64,000 nucleotides of DNA from Sphaerisporangium rufum (GCF_016863395.1 NZ_BOOU01000053.1:142522-206521); one strand, 5' to 3'; counted from the first letter of the stretch, positions 17,801-26,322 are shown. Notes: generated by a model not told the origin, from the sequence alone. Program-made: numbers and translations.

Positions 17801-18346
17801 TCAGGCGGTGCGCTCGTGCAGCAGGAGCAGGGTGTAGGCGGCGATCGAGCAGGAGTCGGAGATCGCGCCGGTGCGGATCATGTCCTCCAGTTCGGCGCGG
17901 CCGACGCGGCGCTGGCGCATGTCCTGCTCGGTGAGCTCGCGGTCGGCCGGGCCCGGCGTCAGGCCGGTGGCCAGGTAGACGTGGAAGCCCTGGTCGGTGG
18001 TGCCGTGGGCGTTGTCCAGCCGGCCCAGGTGCCGCAGGTGGGCGGCGCGCAGGCCGGTCTCCTCGGCCAGCTCGATACGGGCCTCCTGTTCGGGGCCGGC
18101 GGCGGTGGCGTTGCCCTGGGGGAAGCTCCACGAGCGGCGGCCGATCGGGTAGCGGTACTCCTCCACCAGGTGGAAGCCGTCGCCGTCGGCCGGGATGACC
18201 AGCACGAAGTCGGGTTTGACGACGTAGCCGTAGATGCCTTGGGATCCGTCGGGCCGGGCGATGCGGTCCTCGCGCACGGTCATCCAGGCGTTGGAGTAGA
18301 CGACCGTGGACGACAGCCGCCGGATGTCGGGACGGGCACCGGTCAT
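17801..18346 (-). CDS. Nudix hydrolase, ADP-ribose-pyrophosphatase-like
   Basis: The 181-residue protein resembles ADP-sugar pyrophosphatases (YVVKPDFVLVIP, EEYRYPIGRRSWSFPQG). Its Nudix box ends in ARIELAEETGL, so the metal-binding glutamates E92, E95 and E96 are kept. The first conserved glutamate is glycine, the arginine of the REL step is isoleucine, and one residue is missing. Activity may therefore be altered. The ATG at 18346 is used; an ATG four codons upstream is also possible. It lies just downstream of the wrbA gene on the same strand. Confidence 0.82.
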   Translation of the reverse strand: MTGARPDIRRLSSTVVYSNAWMTVREDRIARPDGSQGIYGYVVKPDFVLVIPADGDGFHLVEEYRYPIGRRSWSFPQGNATAAGPEQEARIELAEETGLRAAHLRHLGRLDNAHGTTDQGFHVYLATGLTPGPADRELTEQDMRQRRVGRAELEDMIRTGAISDSCSIAAYTLLLLHERTA

Positions 18347-18381
18347 GGCGCCGATCATAGGGGCGGGTGTGCCGGGCGCGC

Positions 18382-18996
18382 TCACCGCCGGTCGCGGCGG
18401 CCCGCCTTGAGCGCCGCGGCGACCTCCACGGCGCGGGCGGCCTGGTGGCGGGCCGCCCGCCGGGCCACCTCGCCGGGCGGGCCGTCCCCGGCCACGTGCG
18501 AGGTGCCGTAGGGGTTGCCCGACTCGAACTGCACCGGGTCGGTGTAACCGGGCGGGACGATGATGCCGCCCCAGTGGTAGAAGGTGTTGGCCAGCGCCAG
18601 CAGCGTGGACTCCTGCCCGCCGTGCGCGGTGTTGCTGGCGGTGAAGGCCGAGTACACCTTGCCGGCGAGTTCTCCGGCGGCCCACAGCGGGCCGGTGGTC
18701 TCCATGAACGCCCTGAGCGCGGCGGCGGGATTGCCGAACCGGGTGGGGGTGCCGAACAGCACCACATCGGCCCAGGCCAGATCGTCCAGGGCGGCCTCGC
18801 TGATGTGGGCGGTGTCGCGCACGTGCCGGCTCCAGGCGGGCACGGCGTCGATGACCGCGGCCGGGAGGAGTTCTGGGACCTTGCGCAGCCGCACCTGCGC
18901 GCCGGCCTTCTCGGCCCCCTCGGCGGCGGCCAGCGCCAGGGCGTGCACGGTGCCGGTGGCGCTGTAGTGGATGATCGTGACGTGGACGGGGTCCAT
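18382..18996 (-). CDS. wrbA: WrbA-type NAD(P)H:quinone oxidoreductase
   Basis: The 204-residue flavodoxin-fold protein has the FMN-phosphate loop HYSATGTVHALA, the flavin motif FGTPTRFGN and the C-terminal region YHWGGIIVPPGY of WrbA. These tetrameric enzymes reduce quinones by two electrons and protect against redox stress. Length matches the family (about 200). The ATG has AGGAA nine bases upstream. It is followed by the Nudix gene 35 bp later and may share its transcript. Confidence 0.9.
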   Translation of the reverse strand: MDPVHVTIIHYSATGTVHALALAAAEGAEKAGAQVRLRKVPELLPAAVIDAVPAWSRHVRDTAHISEAALDDLAWADVVLFGTPTRFGNPAAALRAFMETTGPLWAAGELAGKVYSAFTASNTAHGGQESTLLALANTFYHWGGIIVPPGYTDPVQFESGNPYGTSHVAGDGPPGEVARRAARHQAARAVEVAAALKAGRRDRR

Positions 18997-19061
18997 GGTC
19001 GCTCGTTCCTGCCTTCGCGGGTCGGGGTCGCCGGCGCCACCGGGGGAGGTGGGGACCGGCT

Positions 19062-19092
19062 GATCGTCTCTGGTCGCACCGGTAGGACGATC
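19062..19092. promoter_or_regulatory. Inverted repeat upstream of wrbA
   Basis: GATCGTC (19062-19068) and GACGATC (19086-19092) are exact inverted copies separated by 17 bases, in the 140-bp gap between the DeoR-type gene end (19137) and the wrbA start (18996). The position suits an operator for wrbA. No partner regulator can be named. Confidence 0.3.
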
Positions 19093-19136
19093 CGGCCGGG
19101 CGGAATGTGAGGCGCCGGCCGCCGCGCGGGCGGATG

Positions 19137-19895
19137 TCAGGCGGCGCGGACGGTGACGCCGGCCGCCACCAGGGCGGCGGCGGCCTCGGCGGGGACCCCG
19201 GTGTCGGTGACGACGGCGTGCAGGGCGGCGACCGGGGCGACGAAGGCCAGGGCGGTGCGCGACAGCTTGGCGGATTCGGTGACGGCGATGACGCGGCGCG
19301 CCGAGGCCATGGCGGCGCGCTTGACGGCGGCGTCGTCCAGGTCGTGGGCGGTCAGGCCGTCGGCGGCCGCCAGCCCGCAGCAGCCGATGACCGCGGTGTC
19401 GAAGCGCAGCGCCGACAGCGACGCCTCGGTCAGCGGGCCGGTGAGGGCCAGCTCGCCGGGGCGGGGCCGGCCGCCGGGGACCAGCAGGGTGATCGCCGGG
19501 GCGCCGGTGAGGGCGTTGACCGCGTGCAGGGACAGCGGGGCGACGGTCAGCCGGCGGTGGGCCAGCGCCCGGGCGACCTCCAGGCAGGTGGTGCCGCTGT
19601 CCAGGACGATCGACTCGCCGTCGGCGATCAGGGCGGCGGCCTCGGCGGCGATGCGCCGCTTGGCCTCCAGGCCGTCGCGGGCGCGCAGCGCGAAGGGGGG
19701 TTCCTCGCCGCGCAGCAGCAGGCTGCGGGCGCCGCCGCGGTAGCGCTCCACCACGCCCTGGGCGGCCAGGGCGTCCAGGTCGCGGCGGATGGTCATCTCC
19801 GAGGCGCCGGTGAGCGCGGCCAGTTCGGCGACGCCGGCGTGGCCGGCCTCGCGGACGGCGTCGGTGATCTGTCGGAGTCGATCGGTACCTGCCAT
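19137..19895 (-). CDS. DeoR-family transcriptional regulator
   Basis: The 252-residue protein has an N-terminal DeoR helix-turn-helix (LTGASEMTIRRDLDALAAQG) and a C-terminal sugar-phosphate-isomerase-like sensor with DSGTT and a KRAAM segment. Such regulators usually respond to phosphorylated sugars. ATG codons at 19904 and 19895 are both possible and neither has a good ribosome site. It is divergent from an MFS transporter, with a dyad TGCGAAA-N7-TTTCGCA covering the transporter's -35, so it probably represses that gene. Confidence 0.88.
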   Translation of the reverse strand: MAGTDRLRQITDAVREAGHAGVAELAALTGASEMTIRRDLDALAAQGVVERYRGGARSLLLRGEEPPFALRARDGLEAKRRIAAEAAALIADGESIVLDSGTTCLEVARALAHRRLTVAPLSLHAVNALTGAPAITLLVPGGRPRPGELALTGPLTEASLSALRFDTAVIGCCGLAAADGLTAHDLDDAAVKRAAMASARRVIAVTESAKLSRTALAFVAPVAALHAVVTDTGVPAEAAAALVAAGVTVRAA

Positions 19896-19919
19896 GCCTT
19901 GCATTGAACACGAGCCATG

Positions 19920-19962
19920 TGCGAAAGACAACATTTCGCAATACCGGATTGTTCGATAGGTT
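19920..19962 (+). promoter_or_regulatory. Operator and leaderless promoter of the MFS gene
   Basis: TGCGAAA (19920-19926) and TTTCGCA (19934-19940) form an exact dyad with a 7-base spacer. TTTCGC (19934-19939) is also placed as a -35, 17 bases before TAGGTT (19957-19962). That -10 ends six bases before the ATG at 19969, predicting a leaderless transcript. Binding of the divergent DeoR-type protein would block the -35. Confidence 0.55.
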
Positions 19963-19968
19963 CGCGGT

Positions 19969-21147
19969 ATGGACAGATCTCTGCGCGCCGCCCGCCTGGC
20001 CACCTTCGCCTACTTCGCCGTGAACGGCTGCCTGCTGGGAATGTGGGTGGTGCACATCCCGGGCATCGAGCTGCGGGCGGGGATCGACCACGCGGTGCTG
20101 GGCCCGTTGCTGCTGCTGCTCGGCGCGGGGGCGGTGGCGGGGATGCGGGCCGTCGGCCCGCTCACCGACCGGTTCGGCCCGCGGGTGGTCGTCCCGGTCG
20201 CCGCGGCGCTGTGCTGCGCGGCGGCGGTGCTGCCGGGCCTTTCGGTGAGCGGCTGGACGCTCGGGGCGGCGCTGCTGGTGTTCGGGCTCGGCAACGGTTG
20301 CCTGGACGTGAGCATGAACGCCCACGCGGTGCTGGTGGAGCGTGGCTACCGGCGGCCGGTCATGTCCGCCTTCCACGCCGTGTTCTCCCTGGGCGGGCTG
20401 CTGGCCTCGCTGGTGGCCGCCCGCACGCTCAGCTGGGGGTGGAGCCCGGCGACGACGCTTTCGGTGACCGCGGCGGCCGGGTTGGTGGTCACGCTGGCGG
20501 CGGCCCGGGCGCTGCTGCCCGGCGGCGGGACCGGCGCGCCGCCGGCGGCGGGCGGCGGGCGGCGGCGCCCGCCGCGGCGGATCTGGGCGCTGGCCGCCCT
20601 CGCCTTGATGATCATGATGTGCGAGGGCGTGGCCAACGACTGGAGCGCGCTGCACCTGCGGCGGGTGCTGGAGGCGCCGGAGGCCACCGCCGCCCTGGCG
20701 TTCGGCGCCTTCTCCACCGCGATGACCGCCGGCAGGCTGGTGGCCGACCGGGTGACCGGGCGCTTCGGGCCGGTGGCGGTGGTGCGCTACGGCGCCGCGG
20801 CCGCAGCCGCCGGGCTGGCGGCTGCGGCGCTGTCGCCGTGGGTGGCGCCGGCGCTGGCCGGCTGGGCGGTGTTCGGAGCGGGGCTGGCCGGGTGCGTCCC
20901 CCAGCTGTTCAGCGCCGCCGGGCACGCCGACCCCGCCGCGGCCGCGGTCAACGTCTCCCGGGTCGCCGGGCTGGGCTATCTCGGCATGCTCGCCGGTCCC
21001 GCCGTCATCGGGCCGCTGACCCATCTGATGCCGCTGAACCTCACCTTCTTCCTGCCGGTGGCGCTGTGCGCGACCGCCGCGGTCGCGGCCGGGGTGCTGC
21101 GGCCGGCGCCGGCCGGCGCGCCGCGGCCGGCCGCCGAGACGGTGTGA
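19969..21147 (+). CDS. MFS transporter
   Basis: The 392-residue protein has twelve predicted helices and major-facilitator signatures such as GPLTDRFGPRVVVP after helix 2 and a related sequence GRLVADRVTGRFGP after helix 8. It resembles the FucP/YbjJ-like MFS group, which includes sugar transporters, and the DeoR partner fits a sugar or sugar-derivative substrate. That is inference. Transcription is probably leaderless from the promoter at 19934-19962. Confidence 0.88.
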   Translation: MDRSLRAARLATFAYFAVNGCLLGMWVVHIPGIELRAGIDHAVLGPLLLLLGAGAVAGMRAVGPLTDRFGPRVVVPVAAALCCAAAVLPGLSVSGWTLGAALLVFGLGNGCLDVSMNAHAVLVERGYRRPVMSAFHAVFSLGGLLASLVAARTLSWGWSPATTLSVTAAAGLVVTLAAARALLPGGGTGAPPAAGGGRRRPPRRIWALAALALMIMMCEGVANDWSALHLRRVLEAPEATAALAFGAFSTAMTAGRLVADRVTGRFGPVAVVRYGAAAAAAGLAAAALSPWVAPALAGWAVFGAGLAGCVPQLFSAAGHADPAAAAVNVSRVAGLGYLGMLAGPAVIGPLTHLMPLNLTFFLPVALCATAAVAAGVLRPAPAGAPRPAAETV

Positions 21148-21150
21148 CCG

Positions 21151-21252
21151 GCCCGCACCGCGCCGGCCCGCGCCGGCCCGCGCCGGCCCGCGCCGGCCCG
21201 CACCGCCGCCCGCGGTCGGTCCGCGGCCCAGGTCACGCCGCAGGTCACGCCG
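21151..21252. repeat. Tandem decamer and dodecamer repeats
   Basis: Four perfect tandem copies of CGCCGGCCCG occupy 21161-21200, flanked on both sides by the variant GCCCGCACCG. After a short gap CAGGTCACGCCG occurs twice in tandem (21229-21252). They fill the gap between the convergent MFS (ends 21147) and TetR (ends 21263) genes. No coding role is likely. Confidence 0.8.
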
Positions 21253-21262
21253 CGGGGCGTGC

Positions 21263-22093
21263 TCAGGCCGGCCCGGCGGCGCGGCGGTCGATGAGCACGC
21301 CGAGCCCGTCCAGGACGCGTTCCAGGCCGAACCGGTAGGCGTGGCCGGGGTCGACGGCGGCGTTGTGCGCGGCACCCGCCGCCGCACCGACCCGGGTGGC
21401 GATGGGGTGGCGCTCGGCGTCGTACACCCGGGCCAGCAGCGGCCCGGCGATCGCCCACCACTGCTCGTCGCTGAGCGCGCCCTGCCCCGTGGCGGCCCGG
21501 GCGTCGGCGGCCAGCCGGGCCGAGGCCTGCACGAACCCCAGCAGGTAGGTGAGCGCGTCGTCCATCTCGACGTCGTGCAGGCCGAGGCCGTCCAGTGCGC
21601 TCAGCTCGTGGTCGTACTTGGCGATCAGGCCGGGGCCGAGCGGCGGGCGGCCGGTGGCCACCGAGAGCATCCACGGATGCTGCCGGTACATGGCCATGTT
21701 GGCGTCGGCGACGGCGCGCACCCGCTCGCGCCAGGGCAGCGCCGACAGGGCGGGGCGGGGGACCTGACCGAAGACGGTGTCCAGCATGAGATCCAGCAGC
21801 TCGGCCTTGCCCGGCACGTAGGTGTACAGCGACATGGCGCCCACGCCGAGCCGCTGGGCGACCCGCCGCATGGTGAGCGCCGCCAGCCCTTCGGCGTCGG
21901 CGACCGCGATGGCCGCGGCCACCACCTCCTCCACCGTCAGCCCCTGGCGCGGGCCGCGCCCGGCGGGCCGCGCCCCGGGCGTCCGCCAGAGCAGCTCCAG
22001 GGTGCGCGCCGGATCGCCGGCGCCGCTGCGGTCGGTTCCGGTCGGCACCGGCGGAGTCGGCGAGGCGGGCGGCGTGGGCGAGGTCGGCGGCAC
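21263..22093 (-). CDS. TetR-family regulator, TetR_C class
   Basis: The 276-residue protein has a proline-rich, probably disordered N-terminal tail of about 45 residues. It is followed by a TetR helix-turn-helix (LTMRRVAQRLGVGAMSLYTYVPGK is the core) and a C-terminal domain like that of tetracycline repressors. The start is the first ATG; a shorter start inside the tail cannot be excluded. It is divergent from the DUF1062 gene across a 396-bp region rich in dyads, which may contain its operator. Confidence 0.85.
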   Translation of the reverse strand: MPPTSPTPPASPTPPVPTGTDRSGAGDPARTLELLWRTPGARPAGRGPRQGLTVEEVVAAAIAVADAEGLAALTMRRVAQRLGVGAMSLYTYVPGKAELLDLMLDTVFGQVPRPALSALPWRERVRAVADANMAMYRQHPWMLSVATGRPPLGPGLIAKYDHELSALDGLGLHDVEMDDALTYLLGFVQASARLAADARAATGQGALSDEQWWAIAGPLLARVYDAERHPIATRVGAAAGAAHNAAVDPGHAYRFGLERVLDGLGVLIDRRAAGPA

Positions 22094-22489
22094 GGCGTCA
22101 TCCTCTCATCGGGAGGCCGCCGCCGGGCCGAGGCCCCGGGCCGGTGCGCGACGAGTTCCGCGGGCCGGCCCCTGAGGTGCGGCACGACCGGCCCGCACCA
22201 TGGGCGGTCACCGCGCCGGGCGGGCACCGCCGCCTGCCCCAAAGGGCGCCGGCGGCGCGGCCGAAAACCGGTTGAGCCGGCCGTGCGCGCTCCCGTAGGT
22301 TGCCTGCGACCCATCGCAATCGAGGACAGAGGACAACACGGCGTGACCCCGCCTGCTCGACAGATCTGACACCTTTCTCCGCTCACCCGTGGCCGGCGCC
22401 GCCGGCCCTGCCGGGTCGCCTTCGCGCGCCCGGGTCAAACGGCGTTTGAGGCCGCGCGTAATCGGCCTCGTGTCAGATCTAGAGAGATC
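22094..22489. promoter_or_regulatory. Dyad-rich region between TetR and DUF1062 genes
   Basis: This 396-bp gap has no convincing gene. AGATCTGACAC (22362-22372) is repeated exactly in reverse complement at 22470-22480, ten bases before the DUF1062 start. Between them lies the palindrome TCAAACGGCGTTTGA (22435-22449), perfect apart from its central base. The two outer copies could be operator half-sites joined by looping, or the base of a long leader stem-loop. Nothing recognisable is seen in 22094-22350. Confidence 0.5.
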
Positions 22490-23050
22490 ATGTCTTCACA
22501 ACCTCATACCGTGCCGCCCTGGGTCGTCCGCCGGACCAGGCCGCCGCTGCTGTCACTGCGCTGCGTGGACTGCGGGTCGCAGTCGGCCACCGCCGGCGAG
22601 GGCAGGTTCCGGGTCAACGCCAACGGCAGGCTGCTGGACGTGTGGCTGCTGGTCGGCTGCGTGTCCTGCGACCGGACCAGCAAGCTCACCGTGCACGAAC
22701 GGGTACCGGTCAGGTCCCTGGATCCGGCCGAGCTGCACGGCTACCTCGTCAACGATCCGCGACCGGTGGCCGCCCTGCTGCTGGACCCGCTGTTCGCCCG
22801 GCGCAACCGCTTCACCCTGGACTGGACGGGTGCCTGGCGGCTGGAGGCCACGCCGGTCCGGCTCGACCAGGCCTGGCCGGTCCAGGTGGCGGTCGTCTTC
22901 GCCGATCCGGTGCCGGTGCGCCCGGATCGGCTCATCGCCCGCGGGCTCGGCCTCAGCAGGAACGAGGTGTCGCGCCGGATCAAGTGCGAGGTCCCGCCGC
23001 GCCGGACGAGGAACACCGGATTCACCTTCACCCTGTTGCCCGGTGACTAG
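22490..23050 (+). CDS. DUF1062-family zinc-ribbon-like protein
   Basis: The 186-residue protein matches the DUF1062 pattern: an early cysteine pair CVDC, the conserved segment RFRVNANGRLLDVWLL, and a second pair CVSC. The two CxxC pairs suggest a zinc ribbon. A late segment LGLSRNEVSRRIKC resembles a helix-turn-helix. The function of the family is unknown. It starts at ATG after a weak purine-rich site, and its end converges on the aldo-keto reductase gene. Confidence 0.85.
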   Translation: MSSQPHTVPPWVVRRTRPPLLSLRCVDCGSQSATAGEGRFRVNANGRLLDVWLLVGCVSCDRTSKLTVHERVPVRSLDPAELHGYLVNDPRPVAALLLDPLFARRNRFTLDWTGAWRLEATPVRLDQAWPVQVAVVFADPVPVRPDRLIARGLGLSRNEVSRRIKCEVPPRRTRNTGFTFTLLPGD

Positions 23051-23265
23051 CCGGACGCGGGGGATGTGACCGGGGCCGGGGCGGGCCACCTGGCCGGCTC
23101 CGGCCGCATCCCCGCGTGCGGGCGGCGGCCCCGCGCGGGTCGCATCCGATCAACCGCCATAGGACCGGCGGGGAGGCCTGACCCGGCGGCCGCCCCGCAC
23201 CTGGCGATCATGGTCGAGGACGGGTCCACGCACGCGGTGCCGATCGTCCCCCGGGGCCGGGGCCG

Positions 23266-24204
23266 TCAGCCGCCGTCCGGGGCGAGGGACGACAGGGCTG
23301 CCATCTCCTGGGCGGTGAGGCGCAGCGCGCCGGCGGCCACGTTGGCGGCCAGGTGCTCGGGGTCGCCGGTGCCCGGGATCGCCAGCACGTGCGGGCCCTG
23401 GTGCAGGGTCCAGGCCAGCCGGACCTGCGCGGGGGTGGCGCCGTGCGCGCGGGCGACCGCGAGCACCGCCTCCTCCTCCGCGCCGCCGCCGGCCCGGTCC
23501 GCGCCGGCCTCGCGTCCGGCGCCGGCGATCGCGAAGAACGGGACGAAGGCGACGCCCTGCGCGCCGCAGGAGCGCAGGAACTCCCGGTCGGCGGCGGGCG
23601 CGCCCAGGCCGTAGGGGTTCTGCACGCACACCACCGGCGCGATGGCCTGGGCCTCGGCCAGCTGGGCGGGCGTGACGTTGGACACCCCGAGCTGCCGGAC
23701 GAGCCCGGCCGCGCGCAGGTCCGCCAGCGCGCCGAAGTGCTCGGCGATCGACTCCGACCCCCGCTTGGCCGGGACGCGCAGGTTCACCAGGTCCAGGTGG
23801 TCGCGGCCCAGCTGGCGCAGGTTCTCCTCGACCTGGCCGCGCAGTTGCTGCGGGGTGGCCCACCACCACTCGCCGGAGGGGTGGCGGCCGGGCCAGACCT
23901 TGGTCGCGATGACCAGGCCGTCGGGGTAGGGGGGCAGGGCCCGGTTGATCAGCTCGTTGGCCGAGCGCAGCGAGGAGAAGTAGAAGGCGGCGGTGTCGAT
24001 GTGGTCGACGCCCAGCTCGACCGCGCGGCGCAGCACGGTGATCGACCGCTGCCGGTCGCTCGGCGCGCCGAGATGGAAGGCGGCGCTGCCGGTGAGCCGC
24101 ATCGCGCCGAGCCCGATCCGGTTGACGGTCAGGTCGCCGAGCCGCCAGGTGCCCGCGGCGTCCGCGGTGACGGTCGTGGTGGGGTGCGCGCGCACGTCTG
24201 ACAT
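23266..24204 (-). CDS. Aldo/keto reductase
   Basis: The 312-residue TIM-barrel oxidoreductase has the catalytic aspartate and tyrosine in HIDTAAFYF and the lysine in VIATKVWPG. The usual catalytic-histidine position lies in LDLVNLRVP, as in the E. coli YdbC-like branch where this histidine is absent. The NADPH-binding end is IPGTGDPEHLAANV. The ATG has AAGGAG five bases upstream. It is divergent from the ECF sigma gene. The convergent gap 23051-23265 contains a long imperfect stem near 23054-23120 but no gene. Confidence 0.9.
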   Translation of the reverse strand: MSDVRAHPTTTVTADAAGTWRLGDLTVNRIGLGAMRLTGSAAFHLGAPSDRQRSITVLRRAVELGVDHIDTAAFYFSSLRSANELINRALPPYPDGLVIATKVWPGRHPSGEWWWATPQQLRGQVEENLRQLGRDHLDLVNLRVPAKRGSESIAEHFGALADLRAAGLVRQLGVSNVTPAQLAEAQAIAPVVCVQNPYGLGAPAADREFLRSCGAQGVAFVPFFAIAGAGREAGADRAGGGAEEEAVLAVARAHGATPAQVRLAWTLHQGPHVLAIPGTGDPEHLAANVAAGALRLTAQEMAALSSLAPDGG

Positions 24205-24465
24205 GGTTCTCCTTCGAAGCGAATCCGGGCCGCAGGCCCGGCGCGGGGGAGGGGAGGGGGCGGGGGGGCGGCCCGTGCCGTAGACGAGTGAAGCCTCCGC
24301 GGCGGACGGCGGTCCGTGCCGGGAGGCTCCAGGTGTCAAAGGGATCATATCGCCCGGCGCGGGCGGCCGGCGGCCCGCCGTGGCGCGGTGTCCCACCGCT
24401 CAGAAATGCGCCGCCCCGCCGTCGGTACTGGTAGACAGTCGCCACCCGGGGAAGGATCGACGACC

Positions 24466-25473
24466 ATGAGCGACGCCAGACCGCCAGGCGGCGAGGAGAC
24501 CGCGTTCATCGCGGCGGCCCGCGCGAACGACGCGGCACCGTTCGCGCTCATCACCGAGCGCTACCGGCGCGAGCTGCAGGTGCACTGCTACCGGATGCTC
24601 GCCAACTACGAGGACGCCCAGGACATGACGCAGGAGACGTTCCTGCGGGCGTGGAACGGGCGGGAGTCGTTCAAGGGCCACGCCGCGCCGCGGACCTGGC
24701 TGTACCGGATCGCGACGAACGCCTGCCTGGACTTCCTGGAGAAGCGCAACGACCGCACGCCGGTGCCCGCCGAGCTGCCGGGCGCGGGCGCGGAAGTGCC
24801 CCACCTGCAGCCCTACCCCGACCGGATGCTTCCGGAGGACCCGCAGGAATCGGTGGTGGCGCGGGAGACGATCGAGCTGGCGTTCATCGTCGCCGTCCAG
24901 CACCTGCCGCCGCGGCAGCGGGCGGTGTTCATCTTGCGCGACGTCCTGGGCTGGCCGGCGTCCAAGGTCGCCGGCGCCCTGGAGCTGACCGTCGCGTCGG
25001 TGACCAGCGCGCTGCAGCGGGCGCGCGTGACGATGCGCGAGCGGCTGCCCGGGCGCCGCCTCGACTGGCGCAGCCCTGCCACGCACGAGCTGTCGGACGA
25101 CGAGCGCGGCGTGGTGAAGTCGTACATGGACGCCCACGAGCGCAACGACCTCGACGCACTGACGGCCCTGCTGCGCGACGATCTGCGCTTCGCGATGCTG
25201 CCCGATCCGGGCACGGTGACCGTCACGGCCCGGGACGCGGTCGACGGCTGGGTCTCCGGTGGCCTGTTCCGGCGCGGCCGCGACGACTGGCGCTGCGTCG
25301 CCACGACGGTCAACCGCATGCCCGCCGCCGCGCTGTACCTGCGCACTCCCGGCGATCCGGATCACCGCCTGTTCACCATCGCGGTCCTGCGCATCGTCGA
25401 CGGGAAGATCGCCGAGCTCACCGGATTCGACGCCACCGGCAAACCGTGGCTGGGCCTGCCCGCGACGCTGTGA
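24466..25473 (+). CDS. ECF sigma factor with SnoaL-like C-terminal domain (SigX5/SigG type)
   Basis: The 335-residue protein has sigma region 2 (about residues 15-85, ANYEDAQDMTQETFLRAW), region 4 (about 135-190, LPPRQRAVFILRDVLGW) and a C-terminal SnoaL/NTF2-like domain (about 215-335). This layout and length fit the actinobacterial SigX5/SigG (ECF56-like) group, where the C-terminal domain controls activity in place of a separate anti-sigma factor. No anti-sigma gene is nearby. The start ATG is the first good candidate. It is divergent from the aldo-keto reductase. Confidence 0.9.
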   Translation: MSDARPPGGEETAFIAAARANDAAPFALITERYRRELQVHCYRMLANYEDAQDMTQETFLRAWNGRESFKGHAAPRTWLYRIATNACLDFLEKRNDRTPVPAELPGAGAEVPHLQPYPDRMLPEDPQESVVARETIELAFIVAVQHLPPRQRAVFILRDVLGWPASKVAGALELTVASVTSALQRARVTMRERLPGRRLDWRSPATHELSDDERGVVKSYMDAHERNDLDALTALLRDDLRFAMLPDPGTVTVTARDAVDGWVSGGLFRRGRDDWRCVATTVNRMPAAALYLRTPGDPDHRLFTIAVLRIVDGKIAELTGFDATGKPWLGLPATL

Positions 25474-25475
25474 CC

Positions 25476-25504
25476 GCCCGGCCGCCCGGGGTGGGCGGCC
25501 GGGC
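25476..25504 (+). terminator. Stem-loop terminator of the ECF sigma gene
   Basis: Three bases after the stop codon, GCCCGGCCGCCC (25476-25487) pairs perfectly with GGGCGGCCGGGC (25493-25504) around a 5-base loop. The 12-bp GC stem without a T-tract is typical of actinobacterial terminators. Confidence 0.6.
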
Positions 25505-25561
25505 CGTGCTCAGCGCCTCGTCTCCTACCGGGTCATCAGGGCGCCGCCGGGGAACGTCCCC

Positions 25562-25639
25562 GCTCCAGTTGATGTCGTCGCCGGGCGCGCTGATGTAGCC
25601 GTCCAGGCTCACGTTCATGGCGAATATGAGTTTCCGCAT
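25562..25639 (-). pseudogene. Remnant of a RibD/DHFR-like reductase gene
   Basis: From an ATG at 25639, preceded by an AAGG site, the minus strand encodes about 26 residues typical of the start of the dihydrofolate-reductase-like RibD C-terminal family (KLIFAMNVSLDGYISAPGDD). After NWS the similarity stops and the frame continues into unrelated low-complexity residues toward the ECF gene end. Family members are about 180 residues, so only the first seventh remains. The rest of 25505-25843 shows no other gene. Confidence 0.6.
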
Positions 25640-25843
25640 CGTGCCGGCCTTCCGTTGGTCGGTGTCACCCGTACAGACGGGGGCGGCGCGGAAAGCTAAT
25701 CGGTGGGGGTCTGCTCCAGGGGTGGTCACCGGTGGAATCACCGGGCATGTTCAGCGGCCGGCAGGCCGGGTAGGCCGCACCGTTGATTTCCGGCCATGTC
25801 ATCATCGATCACTGTCCGGGGTGAGCGGGAGAGGAGCCGCGTC

Positions 25844-26322
25844 GTGCCCACCTGGCTACAGGCCGGCCCTCCGAGACGCAGGCGCCGGGCAGCGGCGCCG
25901 CCATCGCCGTCGGCGCGCTGCTCGACGGCGTCCCCGAATCGGTGGTGCTCGGGTTGTCGCTGCTCGGCGGCCAGGGCGTCGGGGTGGCGGTGCTGGCCGC
26001 CATCGCCATCTCCAACATCCCCGAGGGCCTGTCCAGCGCGGCGGGAATGAAGCAGGCCGGCCGAGGCCCGGGCTACGTGTTCGGGGTGTGGGGCGGCATC
26101 GCCGCGGCCAGCGGGGCGGCCGCGCTGGTCGGCTTCGTGGCCCTGCGCGACGCCTCCCCGGCCACCGTCGCGGTGATCACCGCGGTGGCGGCCGGGGCCA
26201 TCTTGTGCATGGTCGCCGACACCATGATCCCCGAGGCGTTCGAGCGTGCCCACGTGCTGACCGGTCTCATCGCCACGGCGGGGTTCCTCACCGCCTTCAG
26301 CGTCGAGCGCCTGGGCTCCTGA
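25844..26322 (+). pseudogene. ZIP-family metal transporter with internal deletion
   Basis: GAGAGGAG precedes a GTG at 25844 that encodes VPTWLQAG, the usual start of actinobacterial ZIP proteins. Within about 25 bases the sequence jumps to the middle of a ZIP protein in a different frame: PSETQAPGSG, then LLDGVPESVVLGLSLLGG, AISNIPEGLSSAAGMKQAGR and VFGVWGGIAAASG, to a stop at 26322. The C-terminal half, with its metal-site HN/PEG-type motif, is intact. About 90 codons and the reading frame were lost at 25867-25890. A short protein from an internal GTG at 25942 is possible but would lack the first helices. Confidence 0.75.

Noticed and set aside
25942..26322. Independent small membrane-protein gene starting at GTG 25942
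   Set aside because: The sequence is the C-terminal half of a ZIP protein, and the proper ZIP start is still visible at 25844 in another frame, so a broken gene explains it better.
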